This document shows positions 45,579 to 57,656 of a stretch of DNA of 64,000 nucleotides, piece by piece. Below the pieces are notes generated by a model. The model made no database searches. It was not told the DNA's origin and worked only from the letters and a program-made list of their open reading frames with translations. The position numbers and the translations under genes are program-made. Source of the DNA: Rhodeus uyekii (taxonomy: Eukaryota > Chordata > Actinopteri > Cypriniformes > Acheilognathidae); contig JAWRVZ010000056.1 of assembly GCA_037043235.1 (NCBI GenBank), forward strand, positions 3,873,001-3,937,000, in the 5' to 3' direction. The stretch's first letter is position 1. The number at the start of each line of letters is the position of its first letter.

Positions 45579-46679
45579 AATATACTGCAGTCATGGATAA
45601 AGTAGTAGGCTACGTGTGAATCAAACATTTCAAAACATGTAAAAATATTTTCCACAAAACAAAATGAGAATAGGGAACGTGGTCACAGATCAAATTATAC
45701 CAATACTTTGTATTATTTTACTCTCTTCCATCTTCTGCTCATATTTTATTTTTTCACTCTTCTTTTCACGTACTGCGCTTGCTTTTCATAACATTGCCAA
45801 TTTCAGGTTCATGTAAATTAAGACAGGCTTAAGCTATTGGTCCACTAGCTCTAGATTGACAGCTCCTCCTCTAGCCAATCAGTGGAAGAGGGGAGTTCAC
45901 ATCACATATTACAAAATACGACTATGGCCATTGATGCTCGTACAAGGGAAGGTTGTCACTACTCAATATAGTTGTAACTACTCTGTATAGGAAACACAAT
46001 CTGTACTGTGCATGTGTGAAAATGCGTTTACTTCCTGTCTGAAAAATTTTCAGCAGTTTTTGTTTGCCACTACCCGATGCATATAGGAAATAATCATTTA
46101 GTTTTCTCTCGATATAAATACTAAATAAATGGAATAATAATATTAAATAAATATTATTAAATAAATGGAAAAATTTAATAAAATAATTTTTTTTATTAAT
46201 TTAATTCAATTTTAATACATTTAAATTTCTTTTCAATTTTTTAGACCCCATTCGGGAAATACAAATACACAATACAAGACTAAGTTTACATTTAATATTT
46301 AATTTTCTAATTACAGTATATGTTCTAATTATTTCAGTATACTTCAGTCTGCATTTAAGAAACACACAGGATAAAGTTATTTATTTATTTATTCATATTT
46401 ATTTATTCATTTATTCATATCTTCCATCTTTTATTCACTCACTCACATCCAAACATTTTCTTAAGAAAATGTTTCACAGGGTAAATGTTTGTAGTAATTT
46501 AGGAGTTATTTCTTTTACTTAGTGAATACAAATCTTAGCTGCATGGACCATATATTTTTCCAATTTAAAGGATCAAAAAAGCTGTTCCAATATGACACTG
46601 CAGGAGGGGCAGAGACACATTTCTCTAGGAATAGAGTTCATATTTTATAATTTATTCCTTTTTTCTCTGTGAAACATTA

Positions 46680-47060
46680 CTTCCCCAATAGGAGTGCTGA
46701 CAGGTTCTGGAAAGGGAGCTAATTCAAAAGATATAGAGTATAATTTTTAAAAGAATATGTCAGTTGGAATAGCATCCATAACTGTGGATAGTTAGCTATT
46801 TTGCAAATGAATTCTATATCCTGATAGATGATCAAACTTATCCAAGACTTCAAGGATTAAAGGTGTAGAGCAAGAAAGGGTTAGAAACAAAAAGTATTAA
46901 GTCGTCAGTGTACAGAGAGTTTGTGAGTTAATCCGGAACGGGAGATACCTTTGAAAGCCTCCAGAGTACGAAGCCATATTACGAGTGGCTCTATGGCTAA
47001 ATTGAAGAGAAGGGGGAGAAGGGGGGGAAAGGGGACAACCTTGCCGTGTCCCACGGTGTA
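46680..47060 (-). pseudogene. L1-type LINE reverse transcriptase fragment
   Basis: Read on the minus strand, about 47055-46985 gives RQGCPLSP followed by LLFNLAIEPL, a standard L1 RT block. Further on, about 46925-46885 gives LYTDDLILFVSNP, the catalytic box with YTDD in place of the usual YADD. Between and beyond these the frame shifts and stops appear, so it is a decayed 5'- and 3'-truncated piece in sorcs3 intron 1. Confidence 0.7.
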
Positions 47061-49979
47061 AAAGACAGAAAGTAAAAGTAAAATAAAATAAAAATCAGGA
47101 TTAGAGACTCTGCATTCCAGGACTGACGTTGCCTATACCTGATCTATAATTTCATTTTAACATTATTTTAATCTTGCTGCATTCAAAATTGAAGCTATGT
47201 AAATAAACAGAGAGGGCTTAGATAAATCAGGATTAGACCTTATTTCAATTAGGATATTTAAGTAGCTTTTATAAATGTGCTTTAGGAAGAAAACAAACAG
47301 TACTGAATGTATGAATCCTGAGACAAAACAATGGCACAGACATATAATAATAAATAATAATAAACTTTATTTTATATAGCGCCTAAAAAAGTTACATCTC
47401 AAAGCGCTGCACAGAAACATAAATAATACAAATAATACAATAAACATACATTAGAGTTAATTTAAAAGAGAAAGATGCATTATATAAAAAGCAAAGCATA
47501 TTTTAATACATATTTTCAGTTCACTCACACATGCATTTTAGTCTGGGACTATAGGCTTAAACCTTGTCTGTGAAGCCAGGGAAATAAGTTACTCATGATC
47601 GTTTAACAACAGTTAAAGAATTATATGAAGATAGTGCATTTAAAGGTAGCACGAGAGGTCAAAGTCCTAAAGTCTTCCAGTGAGTACATTGGCAAATTTG
47701 AAAGAATCTTTTATTCGTTCATTTTTCATTTATTCAATGAAATTAGCATCTAAATTAGCATATTAGCATCATGAGCCAAGCAATATTTGTTTAACACCAA
47801 ATACCATACATTATAAACATAAAAATAAACAATCATAACAAGAGTGTACATAAAAAAAGAAAAGTATCTCAAAAAAGAGGAATTTAATTATTTGAATATA
47901 TAATAATATTTCAGGTAGCTTTATAGCTTGAAAGTTCTTCTAAAGTTTCAAATTAAATGGTTGTCTTCCTCTGTATGAATGAGTCTCACTGGAGTGACTC
48001 CCCTCTTCAAATGATTGGCTAGAGAAGAAGCTGTCAGTCTAGAACTAGCAGACCAATGGTGAAACTTAAAGAAGAGCGAAGTGAAAAATAGCACTAGCAT
48101 GCAAACAAATTAAATATGAGCAGAAAATGGAAGAGAATGGAAATGGAAGTGTTGTGCACTATACATTTTAATGCTGATTCATACAAAATTTGATTCACGC
48201 TTATAATAATTTGATCCGTGATCACGTTGTTTGCAATTCTCATCATATTGTCTTTTTTTTTCCCGCAAAACATTTTTACGTTTTTAAATGTTTCGTTAGC
48301 CTCATTGCATAATTGACTAAGTCATATTTCAATGTTTTTGGAAAACATGAAAAAACTCAAAACTGCCCAAGTCAAAGAGATGACTAATTAATAGTGATTT
48401 TGGATCCTAATAAGTGTTGTGATTGGCTAAGGACATTGGCAGAAAGGCAGGATGATGCAGCAGTGGAAGGACAGTAAAAATAGGCAGATATCTCAATTTG
48501 GCCAAAAAATGACTTAGGCAATTATGCTATGAGGCTAACGGTTTGATATTTAAATGCGTATTATTATTTTATCCATGACCGCAATACATTTGGAGGGGAT
48601 TTGATCCCATACCAGTAGCCTGACTAATAATGACACATGTATTAGTCTTAATGATCTTTTTAATCAAAAGTAAATAGGTACAGAATCTATGCCTGTGCTC
48701 ATTTATCAAAGACTGGCTAATTTGATGATGCTTTCAGAAAAGTGCAGTACTTTAAGCTCAATTTAACATATTTTGCCATATTTAAATCCACTCATTAGAG
48801 CTCTGCAATCTGCATGTTTCCCTGCAAAGAAGTATAGAAAAATGTGAGCAATTCCATACATATTTGACAAATTCACGATAATATTTATTTATAACTTTAT
48901 AGTTATTATTTATAACTATAACTTATTTACAGTAATCTCCTTTAAAAAACAACAACTGCACAACTAGCAGTAAAATTGTCTGATTATTATTTGTCCCCTT
49001 TTGATTACCGTTTTCCAAGGGAGTACCCTACTAAATTTATTCTTCTTTTATTTATGTTGCTGTGGACCATGACATTTTCAAGAAAACTCAAGGCTATTCT
49101 CAAAGGGGACCATAAGGCTTTTAAAATCCACATATGGGAAATCATGATACACTTGTAAAGTTAACTTTTTTTTTTTTAAAGTAACTTTTAAAAATGAAAT
49201 GATATATACAGTATATAGAGTGGGACAGGTTGACATTTTTAAATCAATTTGTTGACTGAATTTCTTACTTTCTCCATCTTTCTTTTGTAGCCATAATAGA
49301 ATGTGGTATTTTTTATTTTTTCCTGAGGCCTATGATGTTTTATAGTTCCTTGTAGCCACAGAACATAAAAAACACCAAACTAAGACACTCCCCTTGGTTT
49401 AACTACACAAACTGGGGAGTATTGTTGCATCAAAATACCAAAATGTTGGCTTCAGTACAATAATCAGCCTCTGGCACTTTTACTAAATCAACATCTTAAG
49501 CATCAAATTAACAGTCTCGGGTAACCAGTGAAATGAAACCAGACTTGAGCTGTCAAATATATTCAAGGTAAATAATTTGTGAGATTCAGTGTCAATAATT
49601 AACGATTAATCTCTTGTGTTTCACACAAAAATGAAGAGTTAGTTCAGCCAAAAAGGAAAAACAAAACAAAAAACAACTCATGTAATTTTAAACCTGTAAC
49701 ACTTTCATTCAACTTTGAAACACAAATGAACATATTTTAATGAAATGAGAGATTTATGTCCCTCCACTGACAGCTACACAACTGCCACTTTGTTGCTTCA
49801 AAAATATCATAAAGACAAAAAAATCTAATCCATAAGAATTGAGCAGTTTAGTCCAACAGTTTTGGACACATGATCATGTTATATGATGAACAGATTAAAT
49901 TTAGAATTTATTTGCATTTAAACATTGATCAGCAAATAAACAGAACAACCATATTGCTTGACACACGAGAGTGAACCTC

Positions 49980-50110
49980 GAACAGATGCTCAAACGTGCT
50001 GTGTAACACAACAACAAACCTCACTGGCTTTTACAGAAGCTCAAACATGCTGTGTAACACATGGGAATGAACCTCATTGGTTGTCATGCGTCAAGCATGC
50101 TAGAGATTCC
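49980..50110. repeat. Degenerate ~50-bp tandem duplication
   Basis: GCTCAAACGTGCTGTGTAAC near 49989 recurs as GCTCAAACATGCTGTGTAAC near 50039, each followed by ACCTCA(C/T)TGG. A third, partial unit may follow (TCAAGCATGCTAG). Confidence 0.65.
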
Positions 50111-50184
50111 ATTTACCATATCTGATGTGTGCATTGATGAACGTTTATATGTGAATTAAAGACTATAAATGAAAGACACTTACA

Positions 50185-50260
50185 AGTAATCAGATAAAGA
50201 GTATAAGAGTATGTGTATTTGGCGTGCTGTCCGAAGGAAAAGGCTCGGTGCTTGGAATAT
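50185..50260 (+). repeat. Dispersed repeat copy A
   Basis: AATCAGATAAAGAGTATAAG and then GGCGTGCTGTCCGAAGGA closely match copy B at 53381-53445 (AATCAGATAGAGTATAAG, GGTGTTCTGTCCGAGGA). This suggests two copies of one element inserted 3.2 kb apart. Confidence 0.55.
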
Positions 50261-53200
50261 GGCCTGAAACCAAAGTACTCTCCCATATCTCTAGTAACCA
50301 GGTGAATGTGAGGAGATGGGGTGGTGGAGGGATGCTGCTGAAAAACTTGTCAAGAAACATAGGTGAGTGGCTACAAACATAGGTGAGTGGGCTTATGCTG
50401 AATGGGCAGATCCTAAAAAACACCCAAAAAAAACCCACACATACACACAAAACTTTCTTCCTTGCTTTCACTGTCCTTTAATCCCTCATTCTCCAGACTC
50501 AGTCAATGTTCAAAACTTTGTATTTTGAGCACTCTTGTGTACTTTTACCTCTTCAGGATGATTCGCTTTCTGAATTCCTCAAATTGTATGTCACTTTAGA
50601 TAAAACCTTCTGCTAAATGAAAAGTTTATTTGAATGTGCTCTTCTTAAATTGTCAATAAAACACTATATTGTGTCTCTTCAGAAAATGTGGACTAAACCA
50701 CAATCATTTAGATTCGTTTAACAATATTTTTGTTACCTTTTTGAAGGACAAATTGGTAGTTACATGGACTGTCAATGGAGGGACAGAAATCTCTCAGATT
50801 TCATTAAAATATTTTCATTTGTGTTTAGAAGATGAATGGAAGTCTTAAAAGGTTTGGACTGACATGACAGGTAGATACATTTGGGAGAAACTTTACATAC
50901 AATTACATTTAAAACCTGTTTTTTTTCTGATCATCTTCACTAACATTTATACAATATTGCATACTTCTTGAGCTTTGATGATTATTTAAATTTCACCTTA
51001 CAAAGAATGCAAATGACATTACTTTTGTTAATCCAATTATTAATTCAACTACAAAATCAAATAGCTTTAACATCAAATTTGAAACATTTATGTGTTAAAA
51101 AAAACACCTCATTTAATGAATCAAGTAAAAATACCTGAAATATCAAACTAAAGATCAGACTACCGTTGACTGAGCCAGAAAACAAAATGACATTTTTAAT
51201 GACAGTATACCATTAAACCCTATGGGAGAGTAAAACAGAATACAGAGGCTCATGATTCACCAGCAGGTTGCTTGAGGAAAAAAAATAACTTAGCAATTCC
51301 ATGAGCATACCTGAGAGCAAACAGCGGCAATCTGGGATTGCACACACAACAATCAAGGAAACACGAAGACCCATTTTAAGTGGTAATTTTGATGAAGCCC
51401 ATAATTAAAACTGTTTCCGAAACCCTAAACAACAAAATCACATTAACACGGGTAGGTGATTAAAAAGTCTATATGTTCTGTGTCAGTTTTCGGTCAGAGA
51501 CTCTCAGATAAATTCAATTAAAATGGTGAAATGAAATGGAACTACATGCTCATTGTTCCAATGGCATTCCTACAGCACAGTGCTCTCAGAGTAAAGCATT
51601 GAACATTCTACAGAACCCATAGAACATTGAATTCTCCATTCTTTTTCCTCGGCAGAGCACAGAGGCACTTTTCATTGTGATTCTGCTCTCACAGGAGTCA
51701 TGAAGCACATTGTGACTTTTGTTTCTGGTGGACTTCACAGCTCATATCTCAGTATTTTTGGCACTAATTTGTTTCTGTGTACTGTAATACACTCGCCAAA
51801 CTGAAATGTATGCTCACAATCTGAATAAAATACAAAGTACGGAGGAATCTTTATTCTCTCATAAATCCAGTGATCATGAACAGGCTGGGTATAATATATC
51901 AGTTTAGCTCTAGTGGAATTGAAACAATCAGTTTCAATGTGTGCTTGAAGTGTGTGGAATATCAATCCAACATTGCTCACTTTTTCATTTTACTCTCTCT
52001 TTTCATTCCCTTTCATAGTGTTTCCTCCTCAATCTGTCTTCTATTGCTCTCTGAGTATCATGTTTAGGAGCTGCCGTATGAATCAATAAACCCCAAGACA
52101 TTCAAATATGTTACTAAAAAAGGACTGAGGGGACAGGATGAAAAGTAGAGGTGATTTTTAAAATGGTTTACTTTAACAAAAGTCAGCTGTATAATTGTAT
52201 GCTTCACAAATCTGAATATAGTACAACAAGGAGGAGATGTTGTATGGAAGTATCATAAATCCAGCAGGAGTAATCAAATCTTTGTGTTTGTGTATGTGTA
52301 TGTTTGTGTTTGTGTCAGGTGGTTTATTAGGGGCTGTAGGGTCTCATACTCTAATGATAAACCATCAAGGTAAATGAAAGACTCTGTGTTTTTGTGTTTG
52401 CGACTATGTCAGAGTTCTCAAAGCGCCATTAGAAATGCAGACACCCATAGCATGAAATGCAGTTTGTGGGGATAATACACACAATAGATGAATTTCAAGA
52501 ATGAGTTTGCGCTTTGGGGCAAGAGGCGTTTTCTCAGTCAAATAAGCAAAAGATGTGTGCTCTCACACACATACATACACACACCTAGAAAAGCAGAATT
52601 GTTATTCATATTTATGTTTTATTAATGCTCACTGCTTTGCCTTAGGAAAATCCACAAATCATTGCATTGCTCGATTCTGCCTTGCTGGAAATTTCAATCA
52701 TTTTCACAAACTTCTGGATCTTATTTTCTGTTTATTCAACAGAAGGCCTGGGGGCCACACAGGGCCATAATAAAAACTCTGTACATTATCCAGCTCCTTA
52801 AACATAATCCTCAAGTACACATCTGCATATGAATATACATGTATGAATATAAATGACCTTCATAGACATCACTGAGAGATGATCCTCAGTTTGAGCGCAA
52901 GCAGGTGCACATATCCGCACACAGCACACATACACATGCTGTGCATAAAGTTTCTGCTGAGGGCAGCAGGCTTCATAACGCTGCCAACAGCTGGGAGGTT
53001 TATTTTACTGCATGGTATAAAAAGAAACCTTCATGTAAGCATACAAATAAACACACACATATAAATCTTTATGTGCAACCAAACGTATACATTTTGTGCA
53101 TATGTTGAGCTATACGACTTTATATTGTATTCTCATGCTTGTACTTTTTGTTTTGTTGATTCTGGGTGTTTGTCTAGACTTTGTAAAGCTTAGAGAACTG

Positions 53201-53380
53201 GGCAAGAGTTTTGCTTGCAAAACTCCTTGAACGTCCCACGCTCCATTTTTCTGACAATTCACACATGGCACATGAGCTTCTGCCAACCAATCATATAGCT
53301 AGCACTAGGGGCACTGGTTTTGCAATAAATTTGAAGGCCAGATTTCTGAAAATGTCTTTACAAATGTCATCTTAAAATTT

Positions 53381-53445
53381 ACAAATAATCAGATAGAGTA
53401 TAAGAATGTGTAATTGGTGTTCTGTCCGAGGAGAGAGCCTCATCT
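53381..53445 (+). repeat. Dispersed repeat copy B
   Basis: Partner of 50185-50260, in the same orientation, with scattered substitutions and a few small indels. The sequence outside the matched part differs. Confidence 0.55.
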
Positions 53446-54429
53446 CATTTTGATTGGATAGATCATTAAAACGTGTTCTGCCCGAACTTTGCTAATACAA
53501 CATCATTTTGTGAGAAAAGTCTCCTGTGAAATAAACATCCATGTGGCAAGTAATATCTTAATTAGGAACCTACAATTCTATGGGCCCTAAGCAAAACTTT
53601 ATGAAGGGCCACCTTCTTCGAAAGGAAGACTAATGGGCATTGTTTCTAAAACACTTTACAGGACAGCTTGCATGACTGAACAGGAATGTGTTTATTTTGT
53701 ATGCATTAAACCACGTACAAGATTTCTAGCAAAACAGTGAGATTCAGCATACTGGTTTTAAAACAATGTCTTGTTGAAACACCTACATGCATAAGTGCTT
53801 TAACAAGAAAACAGGTTTTACAATTCAGTAAAATGACCTCACAGACTTTCATTTTAAAAGTATTACAATGCACAAATAAATGCAATATTTAGTTTTAAGA
53901 CAAAATTATTCTCTTAAAACAATTCCATTTTTACTCCTGCCGAGTTTCATTGGTTTCAAGCATTTAATGCATGTTTACACACAGCACTGAATAAACATTT
54001 CAGATTAAAGCCTTCAGGGACCATGTAGAAAGAAAGAAAAAGAAAGAAGAAGTAGTAAATAGAACCTGCCTTTAAATAAATAAGCCTTGTCTCCTTCACA
54101 AAATCAATGTGCTTTCACTGTTTCTTTGTCCATAAGAATCAGGTTGTCTGTCCTGTGAGACCACATCGCCTCAAAGACAATAGACCCACTGAAGAACACT
54201 AAGAGATACAGATCTCAACTATTCACTCAGACATGGCCAATACTGTACCTCCACACAAGTAGGTGGTGCTGTCTTCCATGTCTTCTAAACTTTCTAGTGA
54301 CAAAAAATAAAAAGTAAATACCAATTACATACTCAGTTGAACCAAACTGCTGCATGAACCAAGATATTGAAATTATATTGATATTAAACTATGGTGTTTT
54401 AGAGTTTTAAAAATTATTCTAAAGCATTC

Positions 54430-54660
54430 ATTAATCTTAGTTAACGTTAATATACTATATATTACTAAAATTAAAAGTTGTATCTGTTACTATTAATTAA
54501 TGGACCTGAGCTGTCATGAACAATCGATGAATAGCTATATTTTTTATTACCTTTAACAAGGGATAATAAATACTGCAACAAATTTAATGCTCATAGTTAG
54601 TTAATTTTAGTTAATGCACTAACAATTTATTAATTAATGGGACCATATTGTAAAGTGTGA
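54430..54660. mobile_element. Decayed MITE of the AACACTTTACA family
   Basis: It contains ATTAATCTTAGTTAACGTTA and ends GGGACCATATTGTAAAGTG, like the right end of 37057-37263. The left inverted end is not recognisable. Confidence 0.45.
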
Positions 54661-55827
54661 AAATATGTTTTTGTATATTAAATTAAAATTTTAATTCTAA
54701 AATTACAAAACTATAGTAATAGATTTAGCCTAAATGAAGCTCTAAACTTACATTAACAAGTGAACCTGTGAATACAGATTAAAAAAGAAACCACTTTAAC
54801 TAGCTACTTAATAGTTTATCAAAGCTTTTCTTATTTAAGCCATAAATGAGCTGAACAATAGCTTGATATTGTAATGCTCCTTATTGCACACAACTGGTAG
54901 ATTTTTAATCAACTGACATTATTTATTTGAAGGAAAATCAAAGGAAACTGCACCCCCTAATGGCTTTCTACAAGTGTACTTGTGCAACAAAGCCTAAATG
55001 TGATGTAATAATTTGCGAGCATTGGCATTTGTTTAAACAACAACAAAAGCCTTTTAATAATAATTAAAGAGTAATCTAGTCTATAATGGCTACTTGCAGA
55101 ACATCATATGAACAACGAGCCAAATCAAATGTAAAGAAAAAAGCAGTACATATTCACGGTCCCTCTACGTAAAATGTTAAACAGAGGTGTTTGTCATTTT
55201 TGAAAGGATGTAGGCTTTTAGAGGAGATTTATTTTTCAGACCTGCCACAGAGCATTAGCACAAAGTGTCATTGAGGTTAAAGGGCTAGAAATATGAGTGA
55301 AAGTTTTGCCATTGAGGTAAAAATAGATTGAACTGAGCTGTCATCTGACAAAAGTCAAACTAAAGAGAATTAGACTAAAACAAAAAGGTTGCATCATTAG
55401 CATTAAAGACAGCGAAAGGTTTTAACTTTGTATCTCTGCTCCCTCTAAACACAGTTTCTGTGATGTCACTTCCTTTCTGTGGCAGAATTGGGTTATAATA
55501 GCCTGCTCTCTAAATTTTCTCTGACCTCTATGTTATGCTTTTTTTATTTTGATCTGACTTTCTTTGTTTCTTACTCCCTGGCTTCCTTTGCTCCTCTCTA
55601 TGTCTTTCACCGCCGTTCTCTAGAGTCTGGATACCCACTCGACCTCCGCTGCCTCTGCCTTTAATTAAAAAGACAGAGAGACAAGCTGACTCTCTACAGA
55701 CCAATAATTAGACACACACACACAGGTCTCAAAGACATTCACAGGCATACACATGCACACATCAGTGCCAAACACATATACACATATACACACACAATGC
55801 CAAAACACACTTGCACAAAAACACACA

Positions 55828-55838
55828 CTCTCTCTCTT

Positions 55839-55869
<31 letters not shown>
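55828..55869. repeat. (CT)n microsatellite
   Basis: A CT run with two CTTT interruptions, preceded by CA-rich sequence from about 55712. Confidence 0.9.
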
Positions 55870-55870
<1 letters not shown>

Positions 55871-57211
55871 AAGACCAATGACAAATACTCTCATCTCTCA
55901 TCTCCAGGTCACTTCTGACACTTGCTCTCTACATCCCTGGAAAGTGTACAATGACCACAATTAATCTGTATGCTCATTAATATTCAGTACTGTGACAAAG
56001 CATGGATAGCAGCTCATAATGAATAAATCCGTCACTGCAAATCCCTTTGGAAGGAAAAACAGGTCACTGTTCTGCATACATATGAATGTGAAGAGTACAT
56101 GGACGCTACATATAGTACATATAGAGGTCCCAAAAAGTATTTGGACACTTACTTAACTATATTATGTTAAAGAAAAATGTGTCTACAGTATATAAAATAG
56201 CTTAAATTATTGTTTTCAAAAAGTTCAAGTTGATACAAACACCAATGTATTGCAAAATGTATGCAAAAATAAATGTATATTTGTATATATGTGGGCAGAT
56301 GACAAATAAGCATTTAAAAAAAAAAAGTTCTAAATTGCTTGAGAATTGTATGCATTTGTAAAGTTCAAATACTGTTGTTTTTGAAACTGTTAGAGGTTTG
56401 CAGATTTTTTTCCTCATTATGTAATTTATTAAGCTTTTTTCTCAGCATCAGGCAAATTATGTCCTGCGGTGTGACATGACATTACTATAAAATTCAAATA
56501 TTTAAATATTATTCATTTCAAATACAAATCAGGTTTGCTTTAAGTTTAACAAGTATTCTTAAAGAATGATCATTAAAATTCTGCATATATTGTTTTTCCA
56601 CAGCTGTTTTTCGATTATATTCTTTGCTTGTGCCATCTTTTACCACTCAGTGGAATTATTTCCAGTGGAAACATTGTGTAAAATGATTTATTGTTTATGT
56701 TTATTATTTTTTTTATATAGTTATATTATGCAATGTTTTGAAACGCATATAATTATTTAAGCTAGTTAACATAGTAAAAGTCGTTTAATTGTGTTTGAAG
56801 TGATGTCACACCACAGGACATCGCATCACACCACAGGACGAAATGAGACACTGTATGAACATTTATGGTGAAATGTATTGAATACTTCTGTAACAAACAC
56901 ATTCATTTGCATCTCTATTTGAACATGAATGAAAATGCAACATATCAGTAAAATCTATTACTTAGTATATGAATTTGAACTAAAAACATGGTGAACAAGA
57001 CATACTGAATGATTAACATTTTGAGGCGTCAAATCAGACCCAGTCATAAAGACCATTAATTTCTATTTTTAACATAAAAGACAGCTCTTTAAACAAAGAT
57101 TCTAGTGAAGAGACATTTGACATTCGAACATTTCTAACCCTAACCATAAGCCTAACCTTAAAAACTGTCTAAAATCACTTTAAAAACAATTATCAGTGAC
57201 TGTTAACATAC

Positions 57212-57216
57212 ACATA
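57212..57216. other. Target site duplication of the Gmr1-like element, left
   Basis: ACATA, repeated at 62382-62386 directly after the right LTR. A 5-bp duplication is usual for this integrase type. Confidence 0.85.
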
Positions 57217-57612
57217 TGTGGCGAGGGGGGCGTGGTTCAGCGGGGTTTGCAGCGGGAGAGGGAGTGGAGAAGCGAGCGCGGCGTAAGTGGGTCAAGTGCA
57301 AATAACAAACACCTGTGTCTTGTTACAGTAACTGGCGGGAAGAGACAGGATATAAGCGGCCAGGAAGTGGAGGTCGAGAGAGAAAACGACTGAGACTCGA
57401 GCGCACGGCACATTCCCAAAGCACGGGAGAACCTGCAGAAAGACTGAGAGAGACTGAGCGATATTGAGCGCCGAGTGCAGAGCGCGGAACGAGCGCGGAA
57501 CGAGCGCGCCGCCTGTTTTGTTTTGGTTTCACTTTCATTTGAATAAAAGTTTAACGAGTCTCAGCTAAGCCGACCCTGCCTCTTCCTTCCTGCATGAACC
57601 AACCACACTACA
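57217..57612 (+). repeat. 5' LTR of the Gmr1-like element
   Basis: It starts TGTGGCGAGG and ends CACACTACA. It has a TATAAG box near 57351 and an AATAAA signal at 57542-57547. It is GC-rich compared with the host flank. Confidence 0.92.
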
Positions 57613-57613
57613 C

Positions 57614-57631
57614 TGGTGCCGAAACCCGGGA
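57614..57631 (+). promoter_or_regulatory. Primer binding site, tRNA-Phe type
   Basis: TGGTGCCGAAACCCGGGA lies one base after the 5' LTR. It is complementary to the 3' end of eukaryotic tRNA-Phe (…TTTCGGCACCA), from which minus-strand DNA synthesis would start. Confidence 0.82.
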
Positions 57632-57656
57632 GGAAGAGGAAACGGCCGCTGCCATC

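Larger units (their letters stand above)
45584..57211 (-). other. Central part of sorcs3 intron 1, noncoding
   Basis: Apart from the L1 fragment and the repeats listed, 11.6 kb with no supported exon. An AATAATAAACTTTATTTTAT segment at about 47350-47420, continuing into TATAGCGCCT and CAAAGCGCTGCACAG, resembles a widespread fish repeat that I cannot name. Confidence 0.5.
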
